Program-made: the position numbers and the translations under genes
Shown: positions 25,746-34,144 of the stretch, piece after piece
Layout of the letters: each line of letters starts with the position of its first letter
Numbering within the stretch: the stretch's first letter is position 1
Assembly (NCBI RefSeq): GCF_019504385.1
Contig: NZ_CP080590.1
Coordinates: forward strand, 3,142,001 to 3,206,000
Reading direction: 5' to 3'
Source: Devosia salina
GTDB taxonomy: Bacteria; Pseudomonadota; Alphaproteobacteria; Rhizobiales; Devosiaceae
Length of the DNA: 64,000 nt
Notes under the pieces: generated by a model
What the model saw: the letters and a program-made list of their open reading frames with translations, nothing else
Told to the model about the DNA's origin: nothing
Database searches by the model: none

Positions 25746-26228
25746 TCAGTAGATTTTGAGGAAAGCTTCCAGCGGCCCCTTGAGCAGCGGGACGCGGAAC
25801 AGGATGTCGAAGACGACGAACAGAGAGACCGAGAAAGCGATGCCCAGGCCCGCAGCCCAGAACGGGTTGTACTTGCCCTGGCGCCAGGCAACGTAGAACA
25901 GGTACAGCGCCGCCCCCACATACAGTCCGAGCATCAGGGTCACGACCACAAAGGCCGCCATGGGCAGGAAGAAGGTCATGAGACGCTTCGCCTGCTCAAG
26001 CTCGATGAACACTTCGCTTTCGCCGCGATGGATGAGGATTGTCCAGACCGCGTTGGCGCTGCCGGCGATGGCCAGCAACAGGCCTACATAGAAGGGGAAA
26101 TAGCCCGCCTCAGGTCCGGAACCGGTCCAGCCGACGCCCAGCTCGAGCGAGCCGCCTGCCACCACCAGGCCCGCCAGCGCCGTGAGGCCGGCAACAAAGA
26201 CTTCCATGTGAATGCGCTTGATGACCAT
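25746..26228 (-). CDS. tctB: Tripartite tricarboxylate transporter small subunit TctB
   Basis: 160-residue membrane protein with four hydrophobic segments, typical TctB size and layout (GPEAGYFPFYVGLLLAIAG is the family landmark). ATG 26228 is used because the longer frame (to 26660) lies inside tctC in antisense-free shadow sequence; ATG 26207 is an alternative. 21 bases upstream of tctA and 71 bases downstream of tctC. Confidence 0.88.
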   Translation of the reverse strand: MVIKRIHMEVFVAGLTALAGLVVAGGSLELGVGWTGSGPEAGYFPFYVGLLLAIAGSANAVWTILIHRGESEVFIELEQAKRLMTFFLPMAAFVVVTLMLGLYVGAALYLFYVAWRQGKYNPFWAAGLGIAFSVSLFVVFDILFRVPLLKGPLEAFLKIY

Positions 26229-26299
26229 CGATCCGGTGCTCCGCTCTGATTGTCTTTGGGCCGGGGCGGGCAGTGCCCGTCCCGGCCACGGGAGGAAGC

Positions 26300-27289
26300 T
26301 TACTGCGCCCAGCCTTCGGCCTTGAAGACTTCGACGGTGCTGGTTTCGCTTTTGTCGATGAAACTGGCCAATTCGTCGCCCGCGAGGAACCGTCCGGTCT
26401 GCGACGTATTGGCGACGTATTCCTGCCATTCGGGCGTCTGGCTCACCTTCTCCATCATGTCGACATAGAAGGCCAATTGTTCGTCGGTAACGCCGGCCGG
26501 CAACCAGACGGTCCGTGGCATCTGGTAGGACGAGATATCGATGCCGCTTTCCGTGCAGGTGACGATATCGTGCCAGCCCATGTCGCCATGCACTGGTGCG
26601 CTTTCGGCCATGCGCTGGTCGCTGAAGACGCAGAGCGGCTTGATGGCGCCCGCCTGCCACTGGCCGAGATTTTCATTGGGATTGTTGACATTGGCCGCGA
26701 TGTGCCCGCCCGCCAGTTGCACGCCCACTTCACCGCCGCCATTGAACGGCACATACTTGAAGTCGGCGCCGGTCTTCTGCTCGATCAGGGCCACCAGGGT
26801 CTCGTCGGTATCCTTGGACTGGCTGCCACCGAAGGGCAGCGAGCCCGGATCGGCCTTGGCGGCTGCGATGAACTCTGCCGCGTCCGTGAAGGGCGCATCG
26901 GCCTTGACCCAGATGAGGAACTCGTCGAGCGCCAGCGCCGCAACCGGCACCAGGTCTTCCGAGGTATAGGCCATCTTGGCGACATGGGGCAGCAGGTACA
27001 CATTGTTGGTACCGAAGATCAGCTTGTGCGGGTCGCCGGCATTGGCCTTGGCATAGACAAAGGCTTCGGCGCCGCTGCCGGCCCCCTTGTTCAGCACGAC
27101 CACCGACTGATCCATCAAGTTGTGCTGGACGATAATGGACTGGATGGTGCGGGCGAAATTGTCCGTGCCGCCGCCGGCACCAGAAGCGACGACGAATTCA
27201 ACGGGACGTTCAGGAACCCATTGGGCAAAGGCGCCCACGGTCGACAGCAAGGTTGCGGCTACGGCGAGTACAATCGAAGTCGTCTTCAT
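26300..27289 (-). CDS. tctC: Tripartite tricarboxylate transporter substrate-binding protein TctC
   Basis: Periplasmic binding protein of 329 residues with a Sec signal (KTTSIVLAVAATLLSTVGAFA, cleavage before QW). Bug/TctC features: PVEFVVASGAGGGTDNFAR, VLNKGAGSGAEAF and FGGSQSKDTDE. It captures a carboxylate in the periplasm for TctAB. GAGGAG lies before the ATG. First of the three transporter genes, 129 bases downstream of pdxA2. Confidence 0.92.
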   Translation of the reverse strand: MKTTSIVLAVAATLLSTVGAFAQWVPERPVEFVVASGAGGGTDNFARTIQSIIVQHNLMDQSVVVLNKGAGSGAEAFVYAKANAGDPHKLIFGTNNVYLLPHVAKMAYTSEDLVPVAALALDEFLIWVKADAPFTDAAEFIAAAKADPGSLPFGGSQSKDTDETLVALIEQKTGADFKYVPFNGGGEVGVQLAGGHIAANVNNPNENLGQWQAGAIKPLCVFSDQRMAESAPVHGDMGWHDIVTCTESGIDISSYQMPRTVWLPAGVTDEQLAFYVDMMEKVSQTPEWQEYVANTSQTGRFLAGDELASFIDKSETSTVEVFKAEGWAQ

Positions 27290-27418
27290 TGGGTCTGCCC
27301 TCCTCGGCAGGTTGGGTAATGAACGCTCTGGCCACGTTCAGGACGTGACGGCTCGTTCCGGCCGCGTGACGGCCGGGTCGAATTTCTTGTTGTGCGCCGG
27401 TTAGCTTGGCGTCGCGCC

Positions 27419-28417
27419 TCAGGCGGCCTTCCGGCTCCTGCTCTGGCTTTGCGCCACAACGATGTCGAACGCGGCCTGGGTGGCGCCGAGATTGGCCTTG
27501 CCCTGGCCGTAGATGTCGAAGGCCGTGCCGTGCGCGGGCGTGGCAATGGGAATGGGCAGGCCGCCATGGACGGTCACCCCGCGCGAGAAGCCCATCAGCT
27601 TCATCGCGATCTGCCCCTGGTCGTGATACATCGTCACGATGCCATCGAACTCCTTGGCGCGCAGGAAGATCGTGTCTGCCGGAAACGGCCCCACTGCCGG
27701 CAGCCCCCTCCCCTTCGCGGCCTCCACAGCTGGGCCGATGACGTCGATTTCCTCGCGGCCAAAACTGCCGTTTTCACCATTGTGCGGGTTGAGCCCACAG
27801 ACGGCGATGCGCGGCTGATCCACCCCGGCCGCGACGAGGGTCTGGTGAGCCAGCTCGATGCCGGCGATCACCCTTTCCCTCGTGATCAGGGCAGGCACGT
27901 CCTTGAGGGCGACATGGCTGGTCACCCGGCTGGTCCAGAGATTGTCGAGCACATTGAGCTCGCCATGGGGACCCTTGACCCCGAGCATGGCAGCGAACCA
28001 CTGGCTCTCATCCTCATGCGGCAATCCGGCCTGATGCATTGAGTTCTTGTTGAGGGGCGCGAACAGGATGCCGTCGGTGACACCTGCCCTCGTCAGACCA
28101 ACCGCGCGCTCCAGTGTCTCAAGGCTGTACCGCCCACCATCGACCGATGACACCGCCCGCTGGAAGGGGCGCATGGAGGACCCCTTGAAATCTTCCAGCA
28201 GCACGTCGCCGCCGGGCCGGAAATCCATCTCACCCTCGCTGACGCGATAGTCGAAGCGCTGCCCGGCAATGCGCATGCCTTCTTCCACTTCTGCGCGATC
28301 TGCGACGAGCAGAATATTGGCCTTCTCCCGATTCTCCGGCCTGGCCAACAGCTTTGCCACCAGTTCCGGCCCGATCCCTGCGGGATCCCCCAATACGACC
28401 GCCAAACATGGCTTCAT
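27419..28417 (-). CDS. pdxA2: PdxA2-type D-threonate 4-phosphate dehydrogenase
   Basis: PdxA-family NAD-dependent dehydrogenase/decarboxylase of 332 residues: GDPAGIGPELVAKLL, VTDGILFAPLNKNSMHQAG, CGLNPHNGENGSFGREE (metal-ligand His) and YHDQGQIAMKL. Next to DUF1537 kinase genes, PdxA2 oxidises D-threonate 4-phosphate to 3-oxo-tetronate 4-phosphate, which loses CO2 to give DHAP. ATG 28417 has GGAGGAG 8 nt upstream. It leads the long minus-strand operon and is divergent from the FadR-type regulator. Confidence 0.85.
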   Translation of the reverse strand: MKPCLAVVLGDPAGIGPELVAKLLARPENREKANILLVADRAEVEEGMRIAGQRFDYRVSEGEMDFRPGGDVLLEDFKGSSMRPFQRAVSSVDGGRYSLETLERAVGLTRAGVTDGILFAPLNKNSMHQAGLPHEDESQWFAAMLGVKGPHGELNVLDNLWTSRVTSHVALKDVPALITRERVIAGIELAHQTLVAAGVDQPRIAVCGLNPHNGENGSFGREEIDVIGPAVEAAKGRGLPAVGPFPADTIFLRAKEFDGIVTMYHDQGQIAMKLMGFSRGVTVHGGLPIPIATPAHGTAFDIYGQGKANLGATQAAFDIVVAQSQSRSRKAA

Positions 28418-28476
28418 GGCGTGTTCTCCTCCACCGGCCTTCTTGCGCTTACCAAACATGATCCAACAAACTTGTC

Positions 28477-28492
28477 AACTGGTCCGGCCATG
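28477..28492. promoter_or_regulatory. Candidate operator in the pdxA2/regulator divergent promoter
   Basis: AACTGGTCCGGCCA with the core TGGTCCGGCCA (28480-28490) recurs as TGGTTGGTCCA, reverse strand, before denD (32257-32271). A wider inverted pair TGGTC-N9-GACCA spans 28480-28498. The TGGT..CCA layout is like sites of FadR-type GntR regulators. Confidence 0.5.
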
Positions 28493-28561
28493 AGACCACT
28501 AGACCTGTGGGACACGATGGTTCATATTGATTTTGACGCGCAGAACCGGCAGGGGAGCGAT

Positions 28562-29299
28562 ATGGACGCACCACTCAATTTGCAGAAACTCAAGAACGGG
28601 CTTTCCAAGCTGACGATCCGCGAGCAGGTCAGTCATCGCCTGGCGGCAATGGTGCAATCCGGCATCCTGCGCACCGGCGACGAACTGCCCAGCGAACGCG
28701 AACTTGCGGCAACGCTGGAAGTCAGTCGGGAAACCATCCGCGGCGCCATCCAGATGCTGGCGGCAATCGGCATGGTCGAAATCTCCCAGGGCAGCCGCAC
28801 GCGCATTGCTCGTACCGAAGGGTTCTCCGAGTTCAACAGCGTAACCCAGCCTGTCCTGCCCGGGCGGTCCGCGGACGAGGTCTATCAGGCTCGCCTGATG
28901 GTCGAAATTCCAGTGATCCGCGCTGCCGTCGAACGGATCGACGACGACGGTATTGCCCGGCTGCGTCGTCTGGTCGATGCGCAACGCGACATGCTCGAAG
29001 ACACCATTCGCTTCCAGATTTCCGACGCCGAGTTCCACGATGCCATTTACCAGGCCAGCGGCAACGCGCTGGTTGGCGAGTTCCTGCACGAACTGTTCAG
29101 CTTCGGCATGGAATATCGGCGCCACGTCCTGCTGCGCGAAGGATCGGTGAGCCTGAGCCTGGCCGACCACATGGAGATCCTCGACGGGTTCGAGCGGCGC
29201 GATCCATCCGCCGCAGCCGAAGCGATGGAAAACCATCTCAACCGCATTCACCGAACCACCCTGGAAGCCATCGCCGAGACCAGCGCCACAAAGCGCTGA
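28562..29299 (+). CDS. FadR-subfamily GntR transcriptional regulator
   Basis: 245-residue regulator. A winged helix (LPSERELAATLEVSRETIRGAIQMLAAIGMVEISQGSRTRI) is followed by an all-helical FCD ligand domain (RLMVEIPVIRAAVERID, SDAEFHDAIYQASGN, HMEILDGFERRDPSAAAEAMENHL) with the metal-binding Asp and His positions. ATG 28562 was chosen because GGGGAG lies 4 nt upstream; 28490 and 28517 are in-frame alternatives. It probably controls the tetronate genes on both sides, sensing a pathway acid. Confidence 0.9.
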   Translation: MDAPLNLQKLKNGLSKLTIREQVSHRLAAMVQSGILRTGDELPSERELAATLEVSRETIRGAIQMLAAIGMVEISQGSRTRIARTEGFSEFNSVTQPVLPGRSADEVYQARLMVEIPVIRAAVERIDDDGIARLRRLVDAQRDMLEDTIRFQISDAEFHDAIYQASGNALVGEFLHELFSFGMEYRRHVLLREGSVSLSLADHMEILDGFERRDPSAAAEAMENHLNRIHRTTLEAIAETSATKR

Positions 29300-29344
29300 C
29301 TGACCCTGCCGGTGCATCCCTGACGACGCGGAGCCGAAACAACC

Positions 29345-30601
29345 ATGATTCTTGGTGCGATTGCTGACGACCTGACCGGGGCGACCGATCTGGCCCTGAT
29401 GCTGACGCGGGGCGGCATGAGGGTGCTTCAGGTTGTCGGGGTACCTCCTGCGGGCACCCGGTTCGGAGACGCCGATGCCGTTGTCGTTTCCCTCAAGTCG
29501 CGCACCGTGCCGGCAGCGGAGGCGCAATCCATGTCGGTGGCCGCCGCCGAGGTTCTGCTCGCCAATGGCGCGGACCAGATCATGTTCAAATATTGCTCGA
29601 CATTCGATTCAACCGATGCTGGCAATATCGGGCCGGTAATCGATGCATTGCTGGCCCTGCTTGGCGAATCGCGCACGCTGGCTTGCCCCGCTTTTCCCGC
29701 CAACCAGCGAACCGTCTACAAGGGACATCTGTTCGTGGGCGACGCCCTGCTCAGCGACAGCCCTATGCGCGATCACCCACTTACCCCAATGCGAGACGCC
29801 AATCTGGTCCGTGTTCTGGGACGCCAGACCGCCCGGCCCGTCGCCCTGATCGATCATGACACCGTGCGGCAGGGCGAAGAGGCGGTACGACATCGCCTGG
29901 ACGCGCTCGACGGCATCGCTATCGTCGACGCCATAACCGACCAGGACCTGCGCACCATCGGCCATGCCGCGAGCGCCCTTCGCCTGATCACCGGGGGCTC
30001 CGGCATCGCAATGGGTCTGCCAGAGGCCTATCTGCGTCAGGGGTTGCTGACCCCCGTACAGTCCGGGACCAGACTTTCGGCACCGCCGGGTCGCGGCGCC
30101 GTCCTTGCCGGCTCGTGCTCGGCGGCAACGCGCCGTCAGATCGAGTTCGCACGAGCGCAGGGTGTGCCTGCACTGAAGCTCGAGGCCGACCAGATCGCAG
30201 AGGGAAGGATCACTGTCGAAGACGCCGCCGCATTTGCCGAGCAGCAGGACAGCGCGCTGGCCCCACTCATCTATTCGAGCGCTGACCCTGACATCGTTCG
30301 TGCGGCGCAGGAGCGGCTCGGCGTGGGCCAGGCGGGCGAACTGGTGGAACAATTCATGGGTCAGCTCGCGGTCGCCCTGACCCGACACGGCTTCACCCGG
30401 CTGCTGGTGGCGGGGGGAGAAACCTCCGGCGCTGTTATCCGCGACCTTGGGGTCACCAGCCTGCAGATCGGCCCGGAAATCGACCCCGGCGTGCCCTGGA
30501 CCCTCTCGACCGGCCACGGACCGCAATTGGCCTTGGCGCTGAAGTCGGGCAATTTCGGCACTGACGACTTCTTCCTGAAGGCCTGGAGCAAGCTGCAATG
30601 A
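29345..30601 (+). CDS. otnK: DUF1537-family four-carbon acid sugar kinase (3-oxo-tetronate kinase)
   Basis: 418-residue kinase. The N-terminal substrate domain opens GAIADDLTGATDLALML (catalytic Asp region) and has FKYCSTFDSTDAGNIG, both diagnostic of DUF1537. The C-terminal nucleotide domain has LLVAGGETSGAVIRDLG and STGHGPQLALALKSGNFG. OtnK phosphorylates 3-oxo-tetronate; a DtnK role (D-threonate kinase) is possible because PdxA2 is also encoded here. Ends with an ATGA overlap into otnC. Confidence 0.88.
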   Translation: MILGAIADDLTGATDLALMLTRGGMRVLQVVGVPPAGTRFGDADAVVVSLKSRTVPAAEAQSMSVAAAEVLLANGADQIMFKYCSTFDSTDAGNIGPVIDALLALLGESRTLACPAFPANQRTVYKGHLFVGDALLSDSPMRDHPLTPMRDANLVRVLGRQTARPVALIDHDTVRQGEEAVRHRLDALDGIAIVDAITDQDLRTIGHAASALRLITGGSGIAMGLPEAYLRQGLLTPVQSGTRLSAPPGRGAVLAGSCSAATRRQIEFARAQGVPALKLEADQIAEGRITVEDAAAFAEQQDSALAPLIYSSADPDIVRAAQERLGVGQAGELVEQFMGQLAVALTRHGFTRLLVAGGETSGAVIRDLGVTSLQIGPEIDPGVPWTLSTGHGPQLALALKSGNFGTDDFFLKAWSKLQ

Positions 30602-31239
30602 GCGCAATTCTGTCGGAAGCCACCCGCATTCGCGACGACATCTGCGCGGTCGGCGCCTCGCTCTTCAACCGCGGCCTGACCGCCGGCTCAACGGGCAATA
30701 TCAGTGTTCGGCTGAGCGACGGCAGCACGCTGATGACACCGACCAACGCCAGCCTGGGGGAACTGGACCCGGCGCGTCTGTCCAGGCTGAGCCCGGACGG
30801 TGCGCATCTGGACGGCGACCGACCGACCAAGGAAGCCTTCCTGCACAACTGCATGTATTGCGAGCGACCCAACGCCGGGGCGGTCGTCCATCTGCACTCG
30901 ACCCATGCGGTGGCCGTCAGTGTGCTGGCCGATATCGACCCAGCCGACGTGCTGCCACCCTTGACGGCCTATTACGTCATGCGCGTGGGCACCCTTCCCC
31001 TGGTGCCCTATTTCGCGCCGGGTGACGAAGCACTGGCGCAGGCGGTGAAGTCCGTTGCCGGACGGCACCATGCGGTCCTCCTTGCCAATCATGGCCCGGT
31101 CGTGGCCGGCACCACGCTGCGCGACGCGCAATATGCCGCCGAGGAGCTGGAAGAGACCGCCAGGCTTCACCTGATGCTGGACGGGCGCGCCCTGCGCCCG
31201 CTGACGCCAGAACAGGTCGCAGACCTCAGGACGCGCTGA
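30598..31239 (+). CDS. otnC: 3-oxo-tetronate 4-phosphate decarboxylase (class II aldolase family)
   Basis: 213-residue class II aldolase/adducin-domain enzyme. It has GNISVRLSDG, PTKEAFLH (catalytic Glu region), zinc ligands in HLHSTHAVA and the third His in LLANHGPVVAG. OtnC converts 3-oxo-tetronate 4-phosphate to DHAP and CO2, the last step of this pathway. Translationally coupled to otnK. Confidence 0.88.
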   Translation: MSAILSEATRIRDDICAVGASLFNRGLTAGSTGNISVRLSDGSTLMTPTNASLGELDPARLSRLSPDGAHLDGDRPTKEAFLHNCMYCERPNAGAVVHLHSTHAVAVSVLADIDPADVLPPLTAYYVMRVGTLPLVPYFAPGDEALAQAVKSVAGRHHAVLLANHGPVVAGTTLRDAQYAAEELEETARLHLMLDGRALRPLTPEQVADLRTR

Positions 31240-31248
31240 AGCCGCCGG

Positions 31249-32235
31249 TCACGCCGGCAGCACTCCACCCAGCTCGTCTTCGATATAGATCTGCACGATT
31301 GCGTCGAATGAGGCATCCCCACTGAACCCGAATGCCAGTGCGCGCTCTGGATCGAAGGCCCGCGGCCAGCCCTGCACGATCTTCTCGATGACGGGGTCAG
31401 GTTGGCGGCGGATGAGCGAAACCGCCCTTTCGCCGGCTGCGCGCTGCAGCGCCCCGATCTCCTCGGCGACGGTTGCGGCGACACCGGGCATGTTGAGCGA
31501 GCGGCGAATGCCCAGGCCGCTCGTATCCATTGTCGCTGCATGCAGGAGAAACCCGACTGCCGCCCTGGGACTGGCAAACCAATGCCGAACGGTGTCGGCG
31601 ACCGGAAGGATGGCTTCCTGGCCAGTCAGCGGCTCGCGCAATATGCCCGAAAAGAACCCCGAGGCCGCCTTGTTGGGCTTGCCGGGACGAACCACGATGG
31701 TAGGAAGACGCACGCCGACCCCGTCGAAGAACCCGCGACGCGAATAATCCGCCAGCAGCAGCTCGCCAATCGCCTTCTGCGTGCCATAGCTGGTGAGCGG
31801 CGTCAGCGCGTGATCATCGCCGATGACATCGGGGAAAGGCGCGCCAAAAACTGCGATCGAGGATGTAAAGACGACGCGTGGACAATAGGCCTTCCCAGCG
31901 CCCTCGAGCCGGATGGCTTCGAACAGCGCCTGCGTGCCATCCAGGTTGATACGGTAGCCCTTCTCGAAATCTGCCTCCGCCTCGCCCGATACGATAGCCG
32001 CCAGGTGGAAGACGATATCGGGGCGCCCCGCTATCAGTCTTGCCGCGACCCCGTCCTCGGCGAGGTCCGCGGCCAGCATCTCAAGAGCGCCGCCAAAGTC
32101 GGGACGATCGGGAGCGACGACATCGACGAGCGTGAGCTTTTCGATCTTCCGCCCCCCGAGGCGAGCCTCCCCGATCAAAGCGCTGGTGAGCTTCCGACCC
32201 AGCATTCCCGCCGCGCCTATGACAAGTACATGCAT
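31249..32235 (-). CDS. denD: D-erythronate dehydrogenase (extended SDR / epimerase family)
   Basis: 328-residue extended SDR: VIGAAGMLGRKLTSAL at the N-terminus, HLAAIVSGEAEADFEKGY, active-site SYGTQK (YxxxK) and VRPGKPNKAASGFFSGILREPL, a stretch typical of DenD. DenD oxidises D-erythronate to 2-oxo-tetronate, the substrate of OtnI. GAGG lies upstream of ATG 32235. It converges on otnC and has its own promoter with the shared operator-like motif. Confidence 0.82.
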   Translation of the reverse strand: MHVLVIGAAGMLGRKLTSALIGEARLGGRKIEKLTLVDVVAPDRPDFGGALEMLAADLAEDGVAARLIAGRPDIVFHLAAIVSGEAEADFEKGYRINLDGTQALFEAIRLEGAGKAYCPRVVFTSSIAVFGAPFPDVIGDDHALTPLTSYGTQKAIGELLLADYSRRGFFDGVGVRLPTIVVRPGKPNKAASGFFSGILREPLTGQEAILPVADTVRHWFASPRAAVGFLLHAATMDTSGLGIRRSLNMPGVAATVAEEIGALQRAAGERAVSLIRRQPDPVIEKIVQGWPRAFDPERALAFGFSGDASFDAIVQIYIEDELGGVLPA

Positions 32236-32256
32236 CTTGATTCCTCACTGGACTGC

Positions 32257-32271
32257 TGGACCAACCAGTTA
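32257..32271. promoter_or_regulatory. Second copy of the tetronate operator-like motif, before denD
   Basis: TGGACCAACCAGTTA on the plus strand; the reverse strand reads TAACTGGTTGGTCCA, matching AACTGGTCCGGCCA at the pdxA2 promoter at most positions. It lies 22-36 bases before the denD start, where a bound repressor would block transcription. Confidence 0.5.
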
Positions 32272-32373
32272 GCCTGCCTGTTCGCATTTGTCCAATGGTT
32301 TGAGCATCGAGGCACGTCGCGCAACCCGATTTGGCCCTGGGTGCGCCATCCGATCCAGACATACGCGCGACAT

Positions 32374-33774
32374 TCAGCGACCCTCCACGGACAGCCCGGC
32401 CAGCGCGGCCATGCGCTCAAGTCCGCTTTGCGCCACACCCGCCAGCCGCTTCGAAGCTGCAACCACGGCAGGGTCGGCGGCCTGCACAGGGGTGACGCGC
32501 GCCGGGTTGAGCGCGCATTGGTTCGCCCAGGCCGCTATATCGGGCTCCGCACCGTAGGCGCGCGATGCCTGGATGCCACGGAACTGCATTTCGGCCCAGT
32601 TGGACGGCGTATCGGGGAGAGTGTTGGGCGGGCACAGGCGGTTGCGATCGCGGTCGTCGTCCCGAATTGCTTCGACCAGGCCAGCCAGCGCCGCGCAGAA
32701 GCAGGGAAAGCCGGCCCGGATGGTCTGCAGGCGGATCATGTCGGTGCCCCAGATCGGCACCATGGGCGGATAGCGCAGTCCCGAGGCGGCACAGTGCACG
32801 ACAAGCGTGCCGGGCAGCAGCGGGGTCGAGCCTCGCTCAAGGACAATCTCGTCTTCGCTGATATGCTTGACGTGCCCCATCCGCACGACGCGCTCGATGC
32901 TGCGCAGCAGCTCCAGTTCCCAGCGGCCCAGGGTCGGCGCCTTGGCCATGGTCGGGACCACCTCCCGGTCGATCCGCATCATCACCCCGACAGCCTCGAG
33001 GTTCAGGAACAGTTCCTCCGGCGATCGGGCGCCGATCGCTGCGCTCATGGTGTCTGCTGCCAGTCCAAGCGCCACGGCCGGATCGGGCTGCACCATTGCC
33101 CGATTGAGCATCCACGGATCACGCGGACGCACCCAGACTATGCGGTCCTGTGGCACGCCATTGGCCAGCAGCCACACTATACCGTCGGTCGCCGTCTTGC
33201 CCGATCCGACGATGACGAACTCACTGGGAGCCTCATCCAGTCGCGCCAGGTCGTTGATCGACACGACCCGCACACTCTCGGCCACACCAAAGGGCGGCGG
33301 TGTTGTCGCCGGAATTGTCGGGGCCAGATATGTGGCGTCAACGACCCGGCGACGCGCATGCACTTCCACGGTCTCACCGGACACCAGCGACGTCACCAAT
33401 TGGCGGCCATCTCTTTGGATGTGCTGGTGGCCGCCCAGGAACTTTACCCGGCCCGAACCGACAAATCGGCGCTGCAGGATATCGTCATAATAGGTTCGGA
33501 TTTCTGGCGACCGCGCGCGCACCTGCAAGCCGGCTTCCGGTCCCGTCTGCTGGACCTCGCCGGTTCCCAACTGCGTTGAGGCGACCCCGTAGAACACCGA
33601 GGCCTGGTGCAACTGGACGAACGGATAGGCGTCATGCCAGTGGCCACCGGCCGCGTGGCGACGATCGACGAGCGTCACATGGACATCGGCGTGATCGATG
33701 AGTGCGTCGGTAAACGCCATGCCCATCGCACCGGCCCCGATGATGAGGTAGTCTGTCTCGATTGTTCGCGTCAC
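32374..33774 (-). CDS. FAD/NAD(P)-binding oxidoreductase
   Basis: 466-residue flavoprotein: N-terminal FAD motif YLIIGAGAMGMAFTDAL, HWHDAYPFVQLHQASVFYG (similar in position to the flavin-monooxygenase fingerprint) and a second nucleotide site FVIVGSGKTATDGIVWLL. GTG 33774 is the start because GGAGGAG lies 7 nt upstream; the longer frame to 33855 lacks this. Substrate unknown; related proteins are annotated as monooxygenase-like or hydroxyacylglutathione-associated. No obvious partner in the neighbouring tetronate genes. Confidence 0.78.
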   Translation of the reverse strand: MTRTIETDYLIIGAGAMGMAFTDALIDHADVHVTLVDRRHAAGGHWHDAYPFVQLHQASVFYGVASTQLGTGEVQQTGPEAGLQVRARSPEIRTYYDDILQRRFVGSGRVKFLGGHQHIQRDGRQLVTSLVSGETVEVHARRRVVDATYLAPTIPATTPPPFGVAESVRVVSINDLARLDEAPSEFVIVGSGKTATDGIVWLLANGVPQDRIVWVRPRDPWMLNRAMVQPDPAVALGLAADTMSAAIGARSPEELFLNLEAVGVMMRIDREVVPTMAKAPTLGRWELELLRSIERVVRMGHVKHISEDEIVLERGSTPLLPGTLVVHCAASGLRYPPMVPIWGTDMIRLQTIRAGFPCFCAALAGLVEAIRDDDRDRNRLCPPNTLPDTPSNWAEMQFRGIQASRAYGAEPDIAAWANQCALNPARVTPVQAADPAVVAASKRLAGVAQSGLERMAALAGLSVEGR

Positions 33775-34144
33775 CTTCGCACTCCTCCAAGCGCCGAGTG
33801 ACCTTGCAGCAATGCCGCGAATTTTCCACGCCGACGACGAAGGCGGCGGGATCAATCACAAATCGCATTATACGCCCCGTACCAGGCCTGTCTGCTCACA
33901 TCGACAGACATCGAGGCATCTTGCCCTTGTGGTCCGGACTTGCCGGAACCAGGCGGATCTTAGTGGCAAGGGTCAGGGTCCGCGCAGATGGTCGTCACTG
34001 AGGAGACCAAATTATCAACCCCATATGGCCCGTTCGGGCCATGCGAAACCGGGCGACCGCAAGCAGGTAGGACGCGAAAACCAACCGAGAATGGGAGGAG
34101 GCGCAGGCCTTCGACATTCCCATTCCATTGCTGGACGCCTCCGC
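33775..34144. other. Intergenic region before the autotransporter gene
   Basis: 370 bases without a supported gene. It should hold the divergent promoters of the flavoprotein and autotransporter genes. I see no clear operator or terminator. Confidence 0.5.
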
